This document shows positions 8,118 through 16,329 of a stretch of 32,943 bases of DNA, piece after piece; positions within the stretch are counted from its first letter, which is position 1; every line of letters starts with the position of its first letter. The position numbers and the translations under genes are program-made. Where the stretch lies: NCBI GenBank assembly GCA_021161865.1, contig JAGGZU010000067.1, positions 1 to 32,943 on the forward strand, written 5' to 3'. The DNA is from Thermoplasmata archaeon. Lineage in GTDB: Archaea; Thermoplasmatota; E2; DHVEG-1; B18-G2. Below the pieces are notes generated by a model. That model was not told the DNA's origin. It saw nothing but the letters and a program-made list of their open reading frames with translations, and did no database searches.

Positions 8118-10079
8118 ATGAGGTTGTCTAAGCCATCCCTTGCTATACTACTCTGTACCATCGCATTAGCCATCATACTATGCCTTCCAACAAACCCATT
8201 TATCACACACACCATCTCAAACAGCAAAAACACCATTCAACAAACCCCATCATATGAAAAAAACCCATTACAACAAGACATTAACATCGTAACGACGCTA
8301 AACCACATAGAAATAGAAAGGGCAAAGACTGGTGTGAATGAAAAAAAAGGTTTTTCACACATAGGAATGCTCTCCTACGATCAAAACATCCCCGTATCCC
8401 AATACAACCATAACTCGTTTCCCTCAATAACAACTCTAAACCAAAACAACATACTCATAGCCTACACACATCATGGAATAAACGATGATATTTACATACA
8501 ACGATCCACCGATGGCGGCTCCACATGGTCTAACGTGTTCTACTCACCTGGTCCAAGGGAGCTCAACTACCCATTTTCAACAAACAACCAGACGAAACCG
8601 GAGGTAACTATAACACCAAATGGCTATGGTTTCTGCGTATTTGAATCAGATGACAACACAAGCAGAATATACATGCTTGAACTCCCAGAGATAAACAACG
8701 AAGAAACATGGTTTGTATCATGGTTCAACCTCTCCCATCTTCAATCAAATGAAGGATACCAATACCACATAGAGGGGATAAGCTATCCAGCTGTTTCTGC
8801 AACAAAGGATAAAAAGGTTGTAATAGCATGTGCAGCAGATATCACAAATACAACAAAAGGTGCAACCTACCATCAGATACCTCTTCTGTTATACAGCACA
8901 GATGGAGGAAACGATTTCACACTAATATTCTCCGAGGACATAAACTACCAGTATCTATCACACACCTCCATCGCCTCAGATGACGGGATATACATCGTCT
9001 ATCAAAAAGGTGATGAACCAGCCAGCGGAGTAGTCTGCCTATACTACCCAGATGGCGTGGTCTCATCAGACTGGATGGATTTCATACCGCAAACAGACCC
9101 ATACAACCTAATAAACCCCTGTGTTTTTACCTACGAAAACAATGTTTTTATAACAGCTGAAAGGGAAAACAACGGTGAACATGACATCATGATGCTGATA
9201 TCAACCGATGAAGGGAAACACTGGAGTACTTTTGATGTTGCTACTGCTCCAGGTGAATCAGAGAGATACCCCTCTGCATTCTTTGATGGAACACAGATTC
9301 TTTGTGCATTCGTAAACACAACATCCAACAACCTATACCTAACCACATCAGAAGACAAAGGTTTAACATGGAGTAAAGTTAAGCAGATAAACCATGAAGA
9401 TTCACCTGCCATCAACGCTTACCATTCCATGCAACTAGGTGGTGAACACAGCATAGTCTGGGTTAGTGGAAAAGAAGGAAAAAACCTGATATACTACTCC
9501 AACCTTGAGGAAAACCCTGCTCCTCAACCATCAACCGACGTTGATCTCTACATAAAACCTGGTAGTGTTAAGATAACAAGTGTTGAGGGAAAAGTAATAA
9601 AACATATGAACAACATCGTTTCAGTTGTTGTATCAAATCAAGGAGAAGAAAGGGTAGAAAACGCTGAGGTTTCACTTTTTATAAAAGTAAAAGGAGATGA
9701 CAAGTTAACACATATAGCAAGTAAAACAGTACTTTATATTAACCCCGGGGAAGAGAAAGAGGTTAAATTGCTCATGTTTTCTCCTATTGTAGCGGATGCT
9801 GCACCAGCACTCATAGAGTTTGCCGGTATAAGTGAAATAAAGGTTGTTGTCGACCCAGAAAACACAGTGCATGAAATCAATGAGTACAATAACGAAGCCT
9901 CCCTTAAATGCAACTACGGCGACATATTTCCAAGGTTAGAATGGCTTGAAAACATTATACTGCATTTCATGGAGAAAGGTGGGAAAAACAATATGTCAAT
10001 GCTTGAGGATACTCTAGTCCAATTACTGCAAAATAGAGATGATGGTAGAGTTAAACTTGTTGAAACCCTGCTATCATAG
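8118..10079 (+). CDS. Secreted Asp-box (sialidase-like propeller) protein with CARDB domain
   Basis: A 653-aa exported protein. Residues about 8-30 form a hydrophobic signal or anchor (SLAILLCTIALAIILCLPTNPF). The body has at least four Asp-box motifs: STDGGSTW (about 130), STDGGNDF (about 260), STDEGKHW (about 362) and SEDKGLTW (about 411), which mark a sialidase/BNR-type beta-propeller. Residues about 475-595 match CARDB, an adhesion-like beta-sandwich (VSNQGEERVENAEVSLF, YINPGEEKEVKL, DPENTVHEINEYNNEA). The catalytic arginine triad of true sialidases is not evident, so a binding or surface role is as likely as hydrolysis. The start is the ATG at 8118, not the TTG one codon earlier. The gene stands alone with its own promoter; its end overlaps the convergent mtnA by 6 nt. 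Confidence 0.78.
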   Translation: MRLSKPSLAILLCTIALAIILCLPTNPFITHTISNSKNTIQQTPSYEKNPLQQDINIVTTLNHIEIERAKTGVNEKKGFSHIGMLSYDQNIPVSQYNHNSFPSITTLNQNNILIAYTHHGINDDIYIQRSTDGGSTWSNVFYSPGPRELNYPFSTNNQTKPEVTITPNGYGFCVFESDDNTSRIYMLELPEINNEETWFVSWFNLSHLQSNEGYQYHIEGISYPAVSATKDKKVVIACAADITNTTKGATYHQIPLLLYSTDGGNDFTLIFSEDINYQYLSHTSIASDDGIYIVYQKGDEPASGVVCLYYPDGVVSSDWMDFIPQTDPYNLINPCVFTYENNVFITAERENNGEHDIMMLISTDEGKHWSTFDVATAPGESERYPSAFFDGTQILCAFVNTTSNNLYLTTSEDKGLTWSKVKQINHEDSPAINAYHSMQLGGEHSIVWVSGKEGKNLIYYSNLEENPAPQPSTDVDLYIKPGSVKITSVEGKVIKHMNNIVSVVVSNQGEERVENAEVSLFIKVKGDDKLTHIASKTVLYINPGEEKEVKLLMFSPIVADAAPALIEFAGISEIKVVVDPENTVHEINEYNNEASLKCNYGDIFPRLEWLENIILHFMEKGGKNNMSMLEDTLVQLLQNRDDGRVKLVETLLS

Positions 10080-11033
10080 ACTCCTTTTTATTCCATCCTC
10101 TGTGATGTAACCTGTAATGTACCTCGCTGGAGTGACATCAAAGGCAGGGTTTCTCACCTTAACCCACTCTGGCAGGAGTCTACAACCGTTTTTCTCCTTC
10201 AACTCTACCTCACTTCTCTCCTCTATCACAATCTCCTCACCCGTCTCAATAGACAGATCGAAGGTACTAACCGGAGCGGCAACATAAAATGGTATGTTGT
10301 TTTCCTTAGCAACAACCGCTTTTTCATATGTTCCAATCTTGTTCGCAACATCACCATTCCTTGCTATCCGATCCGCACCCACTATCACAAGATCAACCTC
10401 CCCCCTCTTCATAAGATAACCTGCTGCATTGTCAGCGATAAGCACACACTCCATGCCCTCCTCCTTGAGTTCCCAAACGGTTAACGACCCCTGCATCCTG
10501 GGTCTCGTCTCATCAGCGTAAACAAAAACCCTTTTACCTTCTCTATGCGCCACTCTCAACGGTGCAAGAGCTGTACCATAATCAATGGTTGCAAGCGCAC
10601 CTGCGTTACAGTGAGTAAGCACCCTTGAACCATCTGAAATCAGTTTCTCACCATGCTCACCTATCCTCCTGCATTTATCAATGATCCCTTCAGCGTACTT
10701 TTCTGCAGCAGACACCACATCAACCCCTTCTTCCATCGACTCCTCCATGTATCTCAAGGCGTAGAAGAGGTCATGTGCCGTTGGCCTTGTTGCCTGCAAC
10801 CTTTCTATAGCCTCTTTTTCTTCACCATCCTTGGCAAGCGCTACACCATAGGCTGCTGCTGCACCAATAGCTGGAGCTCCCCTCACCACCATATCCTTTA
10901 TCGAAAAAACAACGTCATCAACGGTTTCTGCAACAAAAACCTCAAAACGGAAGGGTAACCTCCTTTGATCTATAAGATAGAGTTTTCCATCTTCAAACCA
11001 CACCGACTTGTACTCCCTACCATCGATTAACAT
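10074..11033 (-). CDS. mtnA: S-methyl-5-thioribose-1-phosphate isomerase
   Basis: A 319-aa enzyme of the MtnA/eIF2B-alpha fold that converts methylthioribose-1-phosphate to methylthioribulose-1-phosphate in methionine salvage. Seen: MVVRGAPAIGAAAAYG, THCNAGALATIDYGTA (catalytic Cys), YADETRPRMQGSLTVWEL, VGADRIARNGDVANKIGTY (catalytic Asp) and NNIPFYVAAPVSTFDLSIETGEEIVIEER. These match MtnA better than ribose-1,5-bisphosphate isomerase, though the two families are close. Its ATG overlaps the stop of the upstream gene as TAATG, so it is coupled to the class II aldolase-like gene. That pairing suggests a salvage shunt, discussed under findings. Confidence 0.88.
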   Translation of the reverse strand: MLIDGREYKSVWFEDGKLYLIDQRRLPFRFEVFVAETVDDVVFSIKDMVVRGAPAIGAAAAYGVALAKDGEEKEAIERLQATRPTAHDLFYALRYMEESMEEGVDVVSAAEKYAEGIIDKCRRIGEHGEKLISDGSRVLTHCNAGALATIDYGTALAPLRVAHREGKRVFVYADETRPRMQGSLTVWELKEEGMECVLIADNAAGYLMKRGEVDLVIVGADRIARNGDVANKIGTYEKAVVAKENNIPFYVAAPVSTFDLSIETGEEIVIEERSEVELKEKNGCRLLPEWVKVRNPAFDVTPARYITGYITEDGIKRSL

Positions 11034-11590
11034 TACATCTCCCCCTCAACTGTTTTCAAAACATCTGCGAAATCTTTTCCAAGAAACATGGCTTCCTCCC
11101 CCTCCTTGAACATGTTATCCTCTGCTTTGATTGTTCCGAGTATCCTCTTAGTTTTCTCCAAAGGGTTAACCACATCGTTTCCACCATAAAGATGAACAAT
11201 TACGTTTGTATCGTTCCTTACTCTTAGAATAAGCCAATGGATGGCAAGTGATAACGCATTTTCTGGTTGCTGCTCACCAATGAAAACCAGAATGTTTTTC
11301 ACAGGATCATAGTCAACAATCTCAACAAAGAAATCTTCCACTATTTCATCGAGAAACATAGATGATTTAAGTGATAACATCCGATTTCCATATCTCGTAG
11401 ATATGATACCTGTTTTTTCACCTATTTTTCTACCAAGCCCAATCACGTCAGGAACCAAGGGACATGTTATCCTCTCGCTGGATAAACGAAAGAGTTGCAT
11501 ACTCATATCTCCCATGCATACTGCTATACATTCATTCATTTTATAGATTAGCATAACATTTGATACAAAATTGATGAAAGAAAAAGCCAC
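11033..11590 (-). CDS. Class II aldolase/adducin-like protein, catalytic residues altered
   Basis: A protein of up to 185 aa, with no confident annotation from the ORF alone. Aligned by eye to fuculose-phosphate aldolase (FucA), the segment TGIISTRYGNRML...DEIVEDFFVEIVDYD...IHWLILRVRNDTNVIVHLY tracks TGNVSVRYQDGML...FHMAAYQSRPDANAVVHNH, with identical 15-residue spacing between the two histidines. However, the catalytic Glu four residues before the first His is Ser here, and the HxH metal pair is HLY. The protein may therefore be a degenerate or divergent member. The start is uncertain: the ORF track uses a GTG at 11590, and ATGs at 11554 and 11539 are alternatives. It is coupled to mtnA (TAATG). 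Confidence 0.6.
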   Translation of the reverse strand: MAFSFINFVSNVMLIYKMNECIAVCMGDMSMQLFRLSSERITCPLVPDVIGLGRKIGEKTGIISTRYGNRMLSLKSSMFLDEIVEDFFVEIVDYDPVKNILVFIGEQQPENALSLAIHWLILRVRNDTNVIVHLYGGNDVVNPLEKTKRILGTIKAEDNMFKEGEEAMFLGKDFADVLKTVEGEM

Positions 11591-11721
11591 TCCTTTATTT
11601 TTCTTTGCTTCACTTTCTTACTGTACCAAACAGATGAATGTTTGCTCTCCCTGAAAGATGTTTTTATATACTTGCTCATTGTGTTGGTTAATTGTTCCAC
11701 TATCAAAAATGTATAATACGT

Positions 11722-12660
11722 TTATTTTAATTCTGAAAACCCCAATATCCTTATTTTTGCACTCCCATCTAAAAGAACAGCTCTATCTCCCAATTCATAA
11801 ACCACGGATTTTATTAATTTTAATGTTATTTTGTTTCCTTCCTTCCCCATCACTTTACAGCTGATGGTTTGCAGTCCGATGTTTATTTGATAGTCTTCAC
11901 CAACACCAACCTCTTTGTCTATATATGGATTCCATTTCATGTTTAATGTGAACTCAGTAGACACTTTTAAATCACCATTTGACAAAACCATGCCTCTTTC
12001 CAACTCCTCAGGTGCTACACCTTTTAATGCAACTCCTACCCTGGAAAAAGTAGGAGCTTCTGTGTAGTCCCTATCATGTATCTGGATGCTTTTTACCATG
12101 ATGGTTTTTTCTGTTGGATACAGACGTAGATTGTCGTGAACTTTTACTATTCCTTTTTTTACTCTACCAAGCACCACCAGCCCAACGCTTTTAACTGTAA
12201 AAAAATGATCGATAGGAACAGAAGTATATGATAAATCAGTTTCACCAGCAACATCCTGAGGCAACGCCATCATATCCTCTCTTATTTTAATGAAATCCTT
12301 TTCCCTAATATCAAAATCCTTCATCGAAGTGTTTGATACGATGTTTTTTAACTGCTCCACGTCTACATATTCACCAATAACAAAAGCACCTTTTTTTACA
12401 CCCATCATATCAAGTGCCAAAAGTGTTTCTCCCAACTCTTTCCTTATCTCATCTACAAACACCAAAGCATAGTCCGTTAGATTTATACAATATAATAAGG
12501 GTGTAATCTTCTCAGGATATTTCGTAGGTTCTAGGAAAAACACTGCATCCTCGTCTTTTTTGTAATTGTAAAATGTTATATCAGAGGATGTTCCAAGTTT
12601 TCCAAGATTCTTTCCCACACCCTCTACATCCCCATATACACCAACACCTATACTCCTCAC
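11722..12660 (-). CDS. EF-Tu/SelB-like protein with degenerate GTPase domain
   Basis: A 312-aa protein with the architecture of a shortened translational GTPase. Residues 1-140 are the G-domain remnant. Residues about 145-230 are an EF-Tu domain II beta-barrel (VDHFFTVKSVGLVVLGRVKKGIVKVHDNLRLYPTEKTIMVKSIQIHDRDYTEAPTFSRVGVALKG). A domain III-like barrel ends ELGDRAVLLDGSAKIRILG. The G1 motif has become GDVEGVGKNLGK, the DTPGHE G3 site EPTKYPEK, and the NKxD G4 site GEYVD. It therefore probably does not hydrolyse GTP in the usual way. The start is GTG at 12660 behind AGGGGGAG. Related SelB/EF1A paralogues occur in other archaea; the function is unknown to me. Confidence 0.72.
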   Translation of the reverse strand: MRSIGVGVYGDVEGVGKNLGKLGTSSDITFYNYKKDEDAVFFLEPTKYPEKITPLLYCINLTDYALVFVDEIRKELGETLLALDMMGVKKGAFVIGEYVDVEQLKNIVSNTSMKDFDIREKDFIKIREDMMALPQDVAGETDLSYTSVPIDHFFTVKSVGLVVLGRVKKGIVKVHDNLRLYPTEKTIMVKSIQIHDRDYTEAPTFSRVGVALKGVAPEELERGMVLSNGDLKVSTEFTLNMKWNPYIDKEVGVGEDYQINIGLQTISCKVMGKEGNKITLKLIKSVVYELGDRAVLLDGSAKIRILGFSELK

Positions 12661-12803
12661 ATTATCACTCCCCCTAATTTTTTTACAGTATTAAAACATT
12701 ACAATATTGTTGTGTTTTTTCCTTTTAAGTAGCTCAAATCTCCATGTCTCATTTATGGTTACTAACATTCAAATCCTTCTCTGTTTTACAAGAGAGAACT
12801 GCA

Positions 12804-12835
12804 TTGACAGTGTTGACACTATCAATTACTGTCAA
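12804..12835. promoter_or_regulatory. Inverted repeat TTGACAGT-N16-ACTGTCAA upstream of hypF
   Basis: In the 240-bp spacer between the EF-like gene and hypF, TTGACAGT (12804-12811) and ACTGTCAA (12828-12835) are perfect reverse complements. A further TTGACA lies in direct orientation inside (12813-12818). The layout resembles a regulator-binding site about 65-95 nt before hypF, or a transcribed hairpin. The rest of this spacer shows no convincing gene; the 79-aa ORF at 12744 has no recognisable protein features. The assignment is by symmetry only. Confidence 0.4.
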
Positions 12836-12900
12836 CAGATGCACCAAACAAGAGAAGAGCGCAAACCTTCTTAATCCTCTTAGATATACCTCGTTTCCCA

Positions 12901-15180
12901 ATGATTCTCAAAATCCATGTAACAGGGGTTGTACAGGGAGTGGGATTTCGCCCATTCATATACAGACTTGCAAAAACCCATAATCTAAAAGGCTCAGTTG
13001 TTAACCTTGGAGATGCAGGAGTAAAAATAATTATTCAAGGAGAAAACGGAGAGATACAGAGGTTTCTACAGGACCTCAAAAACAAGGCGCCACCTATGGC
13101 AAGAGTAGATGAGATAAAAACAGAGGAGGTTAAAAAGGAGTCGCCCTTCGATGGTTTTCATATAAAGAGGAGTGAACAGGAACGAGAAAATCAGGGTTCC
13201 ATAATACCGCCTGATGTAGGCATATGCGATGAATGCATGAAAGAGCTTTTTGACCCAAATGATAGGAGGTATCTGTATTTCTTCATCACCTGCACAAACT
13301 GTGGTCCAAGGTTCACCATCATAAACTCCCTACCATATGATAGAGAAAGAACAAGCATGACAACCTTCGAGATGTGTGATGAATGCAGAGGAGAATACAC
13401 CAATCCAAACAACCGCAGATTTCATGCTCAAACAGTAGCCTGCCACACATGCGGTCCCAAAGCCATGCTTCTAGATAAAAAAGGTGTTGAGTTATCCGAC
13501 TCATCGGTGGATGCTCTAAAAAAAACAAGTAAACTACTGATGGAAGGAAACATAGTGGCAGTTAAGGGAAACGGTGGATTCCACATCGCATGCAATGCAG
13601 AGGAAGACGAGGTTGTCAACAAACTCAGAAGATTGCTGGGTAGAGAACAGCAACCCTTCGCTATAATGAGTCGAAACCTTGATGTTACTGAAGGATTTGC
13701 TTACGTCTCAGAGGAGGAAAAAAAACTCTTAACCTCATCGGTTAAACCAATAGTTGTTTTGAAAAAAAAAGAGGATTTTGAACAATACTTATCAAAAAAT
13801 GTTTCCCCTGGTTTACACACCATAGGTGTTATGCTACCTTACACCGGGCTTCATGCACTGCTCTTCCATGAAAACAACATCGGCTCACTTGTTATGACAA
13901 GTGCAAATAAACCGGGTTATCCAATGGTCGTGGACAACAGAGAAGCGTTGCATAAACTTGTAGATGTAGTCGACTACTTCCTAATCCACAACAGGGATAT
14001 TGTGCAGAGATGCGATGACTCCGTTGTCTCAATCAATGGAAACAAAAAAACCTTCCTGAGGAGATCAAGAGGTTACGTTCCTCTACCCCTTCTGGTTTCG
14101 CACCCGTCAAAAAACACTGTTTTTGCAACCGGTCCAGACACAGATGTAACCTTCTGCATTCTAACAAAAAACCAAGCCTTTCTGTCACAGCACATTGGTG
14201 ATACAGGTCACCATGAAACCATGGAGTTTTTCAAAAACGCATTTCAACACTTAAAGAAACTCTTGGATGTAAACCCCTCTACAGTAGCATGTGATTTACA
14301 CCCCCGTTTCGCTACAACACTTTTTGCGGAACAAATCTGCCTGGAGAAAAACATTTCATGTGTCCATATTCAGCATCATCATGCACACCTTGCATCCTTG
14401 CTTGGAGAGCACAAAAAGGAGGAGATGGTTTGCATAACAGCTGATGGTTTTGGATACGGTGAAGACAAAAACGCATGGGGTGGTGAGATACTGCTTGGAG
14501 GTTTTTCAAACTACAAAAGAGTTGGACATCTGCAGATGCAACCGCTGATAGGTGGTGACCTCGCTGCAACCTACCCACTGCGTGTAGTTGCTGGTGTGCT
14601 TGGAGAGGATTCAGCAGATTTTCTCATGCAAAATAAACAGGTTTTTCCACATGGCGAAAAAGAGATAGAGCTTGTATTTAAACAGTTAAAAAACCATCGG
14701 TATATTTACACGACAAGCTGCGGGAGAATCCTTGATGCAGCTGCAGCCATACTTGGGTTATGTTACAGACGGACCTATGAGGGGGAGCCAGCGAGAAAAC
14801 TTGAGGCTGCTGCACACAAAGGCAGAGATGTTCTACAGCTTAAACCTGTGATAAAAAACGATGTAATCGACACATCAACCCTGCTGCACACACTGTTTGA
14901 GTACAGAGATAGATACAACCCCATGGACCTTGCCTACTCTGCAGAAGAGTACCTGTCTCAGGGTCTGGCAACCCTTGCAGTGGAACAAGCGGAAAAAAAT
15001 GGGATAAAACACGTTGGATTCTCAGGAGGATGCGCGTACAACAAACATCTTCTCACAAGAATAAAGGAGATGGTGAAAAACGCTGGGCTGATTTTTCTAC
15101 AACATGAAAAGGTGCCACCAGGAGATGGTGGTGTCTCCCTAGGTCAGGCGTTGATAGCAACGGAAACATCGTTTAAGTAA
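12901..15180 (+). CDS. hypF: Carbamoyltransferase HypF, [NiFe] hydrogenase maturation
   Basis: A full-length 759-aa HypF. It uses carbamoyl phosphate and ATP to charge HypE with a carbamoyl group that becomes the cyanide ligand of [NiFe] hydrogenase. Domains in order: acylphosphatase (1-90, GVVQGVGFRPFIYRLAK), paired zinc fingers (about 108-185, CDECMKELFDP...CTNCGPRF and CDECRGEYTNP...CHTCGPK), a YrdC-like domain (about 200-370), then a Kae1-like carbamoyltransferase domain with HHHAHLASLLGEH (about 491) and HVGFSGGCAYNKHLL. No other hyp gene or hydrogenase subunit is adjacent, so the remaining maturation genes lie elsewhere. There is no clear Shine-Dalgarno before the ATG. Confidence 0.97.
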   Translation: MILKIHVTGVVQGVGFRPFIYRLAKTHNLKGSVVNLGDAGVKIIIQGENGEIQRFLQDLKNKAPPMARVDEIKTEEVKKESPFDGFHIKRSEQERENQGSIIPPDVGICDECMKELFDPNDRRYLYFFITCTNCGPRFTIINSLPYDRERTSMTTFEMCDECRGEYTNPNNRRFHAQTVACHTCGPKAMLLDKKGVELSDSSVDALKKTSKLLMEGNIVAVKGNGGFHIACNAEEDEVVNKLRRLLGREQQPFAIMSRNLDVTEGFAYVSEEEKKLLTSSVKPIVVLKKKEDFEQYLSKNVSPGLHTIGVMLPYTGLHALLFHENNIGSLVMTSANKPGYPMVVDNREALHKLVDVVDYFLIHNRDIVQRCDDSVVSINGNKKTFLRRSRGYVPLPLLVSHPSKNTVFATGPDTDVTFCILTKNQAFLSQHIGDTGHHETMEFFKNAFQHLKKLLDVNPSTVACDLHPRFATTLFAEQICLEKNISCVHIQHHHAHLASLLGEHKKEEMVCITADGFGYGEDKNAWGGEILLGGFSNYKRVGHLQMQPLIGGDLAATYPLRVVAGVLGEDSADFLMQNKQVFPHGEKEIELVFKQLKNHRYIYTTSCGRILDAAAAILGLCYRRTYEGEPARKLEAAAHKGRDVLQLKPVIKNDVIDTSTLLHTLFEYRDRYNPMDLAYSAEEYLSQGLATLAVEQAEKNGIKHVGFSGGCAYNKHLLTRIKEMVKNAGLIFLQHEKVPPGDGGVSLGQALIATETSFK

Positions 15181-15340
15181 AATGTCAACCCTGCTGAAAA
15201 CTAAACCAAAAGGTGTTTTCCTACGATAAACAAATGATAAGAGGGTAAACGTAAAAGCAGCTGATGTATGTCCAGAAACATAAAATGGTTCAAAACGGAC
15301 TGCATTCAAAATGATTTAAATCGATGATGATTCACTCCCT

Positions 15341-16291
15341 CTACTCTTCGCGCTCCTGTATCAGGTCAAATATATCATAGGGGTCTCTCATCTTCTTCAG
15401 CTCCTGTTTCATAATCGTGGGTGTGCCTTCTATGCTACGCACACCTTCTGCTTTTTTATCGGTGAATATGACAGCGTGTCTCCTCGTTATTCTGGCGATG
15501 CTACCAACCACCTTTGCGCGTTCTCTTAAAGAGGCATTGTAAGGATGAACACTCGTTAGAAACAGGTATCTTTTTTCTTTACTTACAGCTTCAAATGGGC
15601 ATCTGCGAAGCGGTATCACATGATATCCTATCTTCTCTATGAGTGAGAGTATCTCTCTTTGGAACCCATAAAGCCATGGTGTCTCATTTACACCACCTCT
15701 CACATCTGTTTTATCCACTGGTCTAAGTAAATCAAGAGGGTTTAAAACCGATGGGTGAAGAATCTCCTCCATCTGTGCTGCTATCTCTACACGTGCATCC
15801 ATTCCTGCCTCGTACATCCTTATGGCTCTACGTGAAACATGAATCATCCTCGCTAAATCCCCACGCGAAAGCCTTCTTTGCTCCCTTATCTTCTTGATTT
15901 TTTCTCCATTTAGCCGCACATAGAATCCGCCTGGTGCAGCGTAAACGTGAACTGGTGTTTCCTCAATGAGATGATTTTTTAATGTGTTGAGTGTTACAGT
16001 TTGGACCCCATACCTGTAATATACAACATCATCATCAAGCCATGATGTACCGTCGCGTTCTCCAATGAGTAGAAGAGATGCTTCTAAAACAGATGCAAGT
16101 GCTTTTAAATCATTAGCGGCCTCCTCTGAGAGGGAGTCGACGTTGGTTAAAACTTTAACTATTAGAAGTGCCTTATCCTTCCTTGCAATAATGTCAAACC
16201 CTATGGTTCGAAACATACATGTTTCGGTCAGTTGAAAACCTGCGCGTTCAAGTATATCGTGGACCTTCTGAACAAGTGCAAGCCTATCCAT
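15341..16291 (-). CDS. Archaeal HTH-type transcriptional regulator (Cro/C1 HTH with N-terminal nuclease-like domain)
   Basis: A 316-aa regulator of a family widespread in archaea. The N-terminal about 110 residues resemble a restriction-endonuclease-like fold (FRTIGFDIIARKDKALLIVKVLTNVDSLSEEAANDLKALASVLEASLLLIGER). A Cro/C1-type helix-turn-helix follows at about 130-180 (KIREQRRLSRGDLARMIHVSRRAIRMYEAGMDA). The C-terminal half is an unassigned second domain (FLTSVHPYNASLRERAKVVGSIARITRRHAVIFTDKKAEG). Its targets are unknown. It is divergent from tiaS, with only tens of bases between the two starts. A TATA box sits about 29 nt upstream, fitting a leaderless mRNA. The convergent spacer to hypF (15181-15340) shows nothing clear. 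Confidence 0.85.
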   Translation of the reverse strand: MDRLALVQKVHDILERAGFQLTETCMFRTIGFDIIARKDKALLIVKVLTNVDSLSEEAANDLKALASVLEASLLLIGERDGTSWLDDDVVYYRYGVQTVTLNTLKNHLIEETPVHVYAAPGGFYVRLNGEKIKKIREQRRLSRGDLARMIHVSRRAIRMYEAGMDARVEIAAQMEEILHPSVLNPLDLLRPVDKTDVRGGVNETPWLYGFQREILSLIEKIGYHVIPLRRCPFEAVSKEKRYLFLTSVHPYNASLRERAKVVGSIARITRRHAVIFTDKKAEGVRSIEGTPTIMKQELKKMRDPYDIFDLIQEREE

Positions 16292-16316
16292 CTATTAATG
16301 ATAAGTACAAGAACTC

Positions 16317-16325
16317 CTATATAAG
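16317..16325 (-). promoter_or_regulatory. TATA box of the HTH regulator (near-palindromic)
   Basis: The minus strand reads CTTATATAG, matching the archaeal TATA consensus, centred about 29 nt before the ATG at 16291. Because the core is nearly palindromic (CTATATAAG on the plus strand), it could also direct divergent transcription toward tiaS. Confidence 0.55.
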
Positions 16326-16329
16326 TGTA

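Noticed and set aside
12744-12983. 79-aa ORF upstream of and overlapping hypF
   Set aside because: No recognisable domain, overlaps the hypF start in another frame, and lies over the likely control region.
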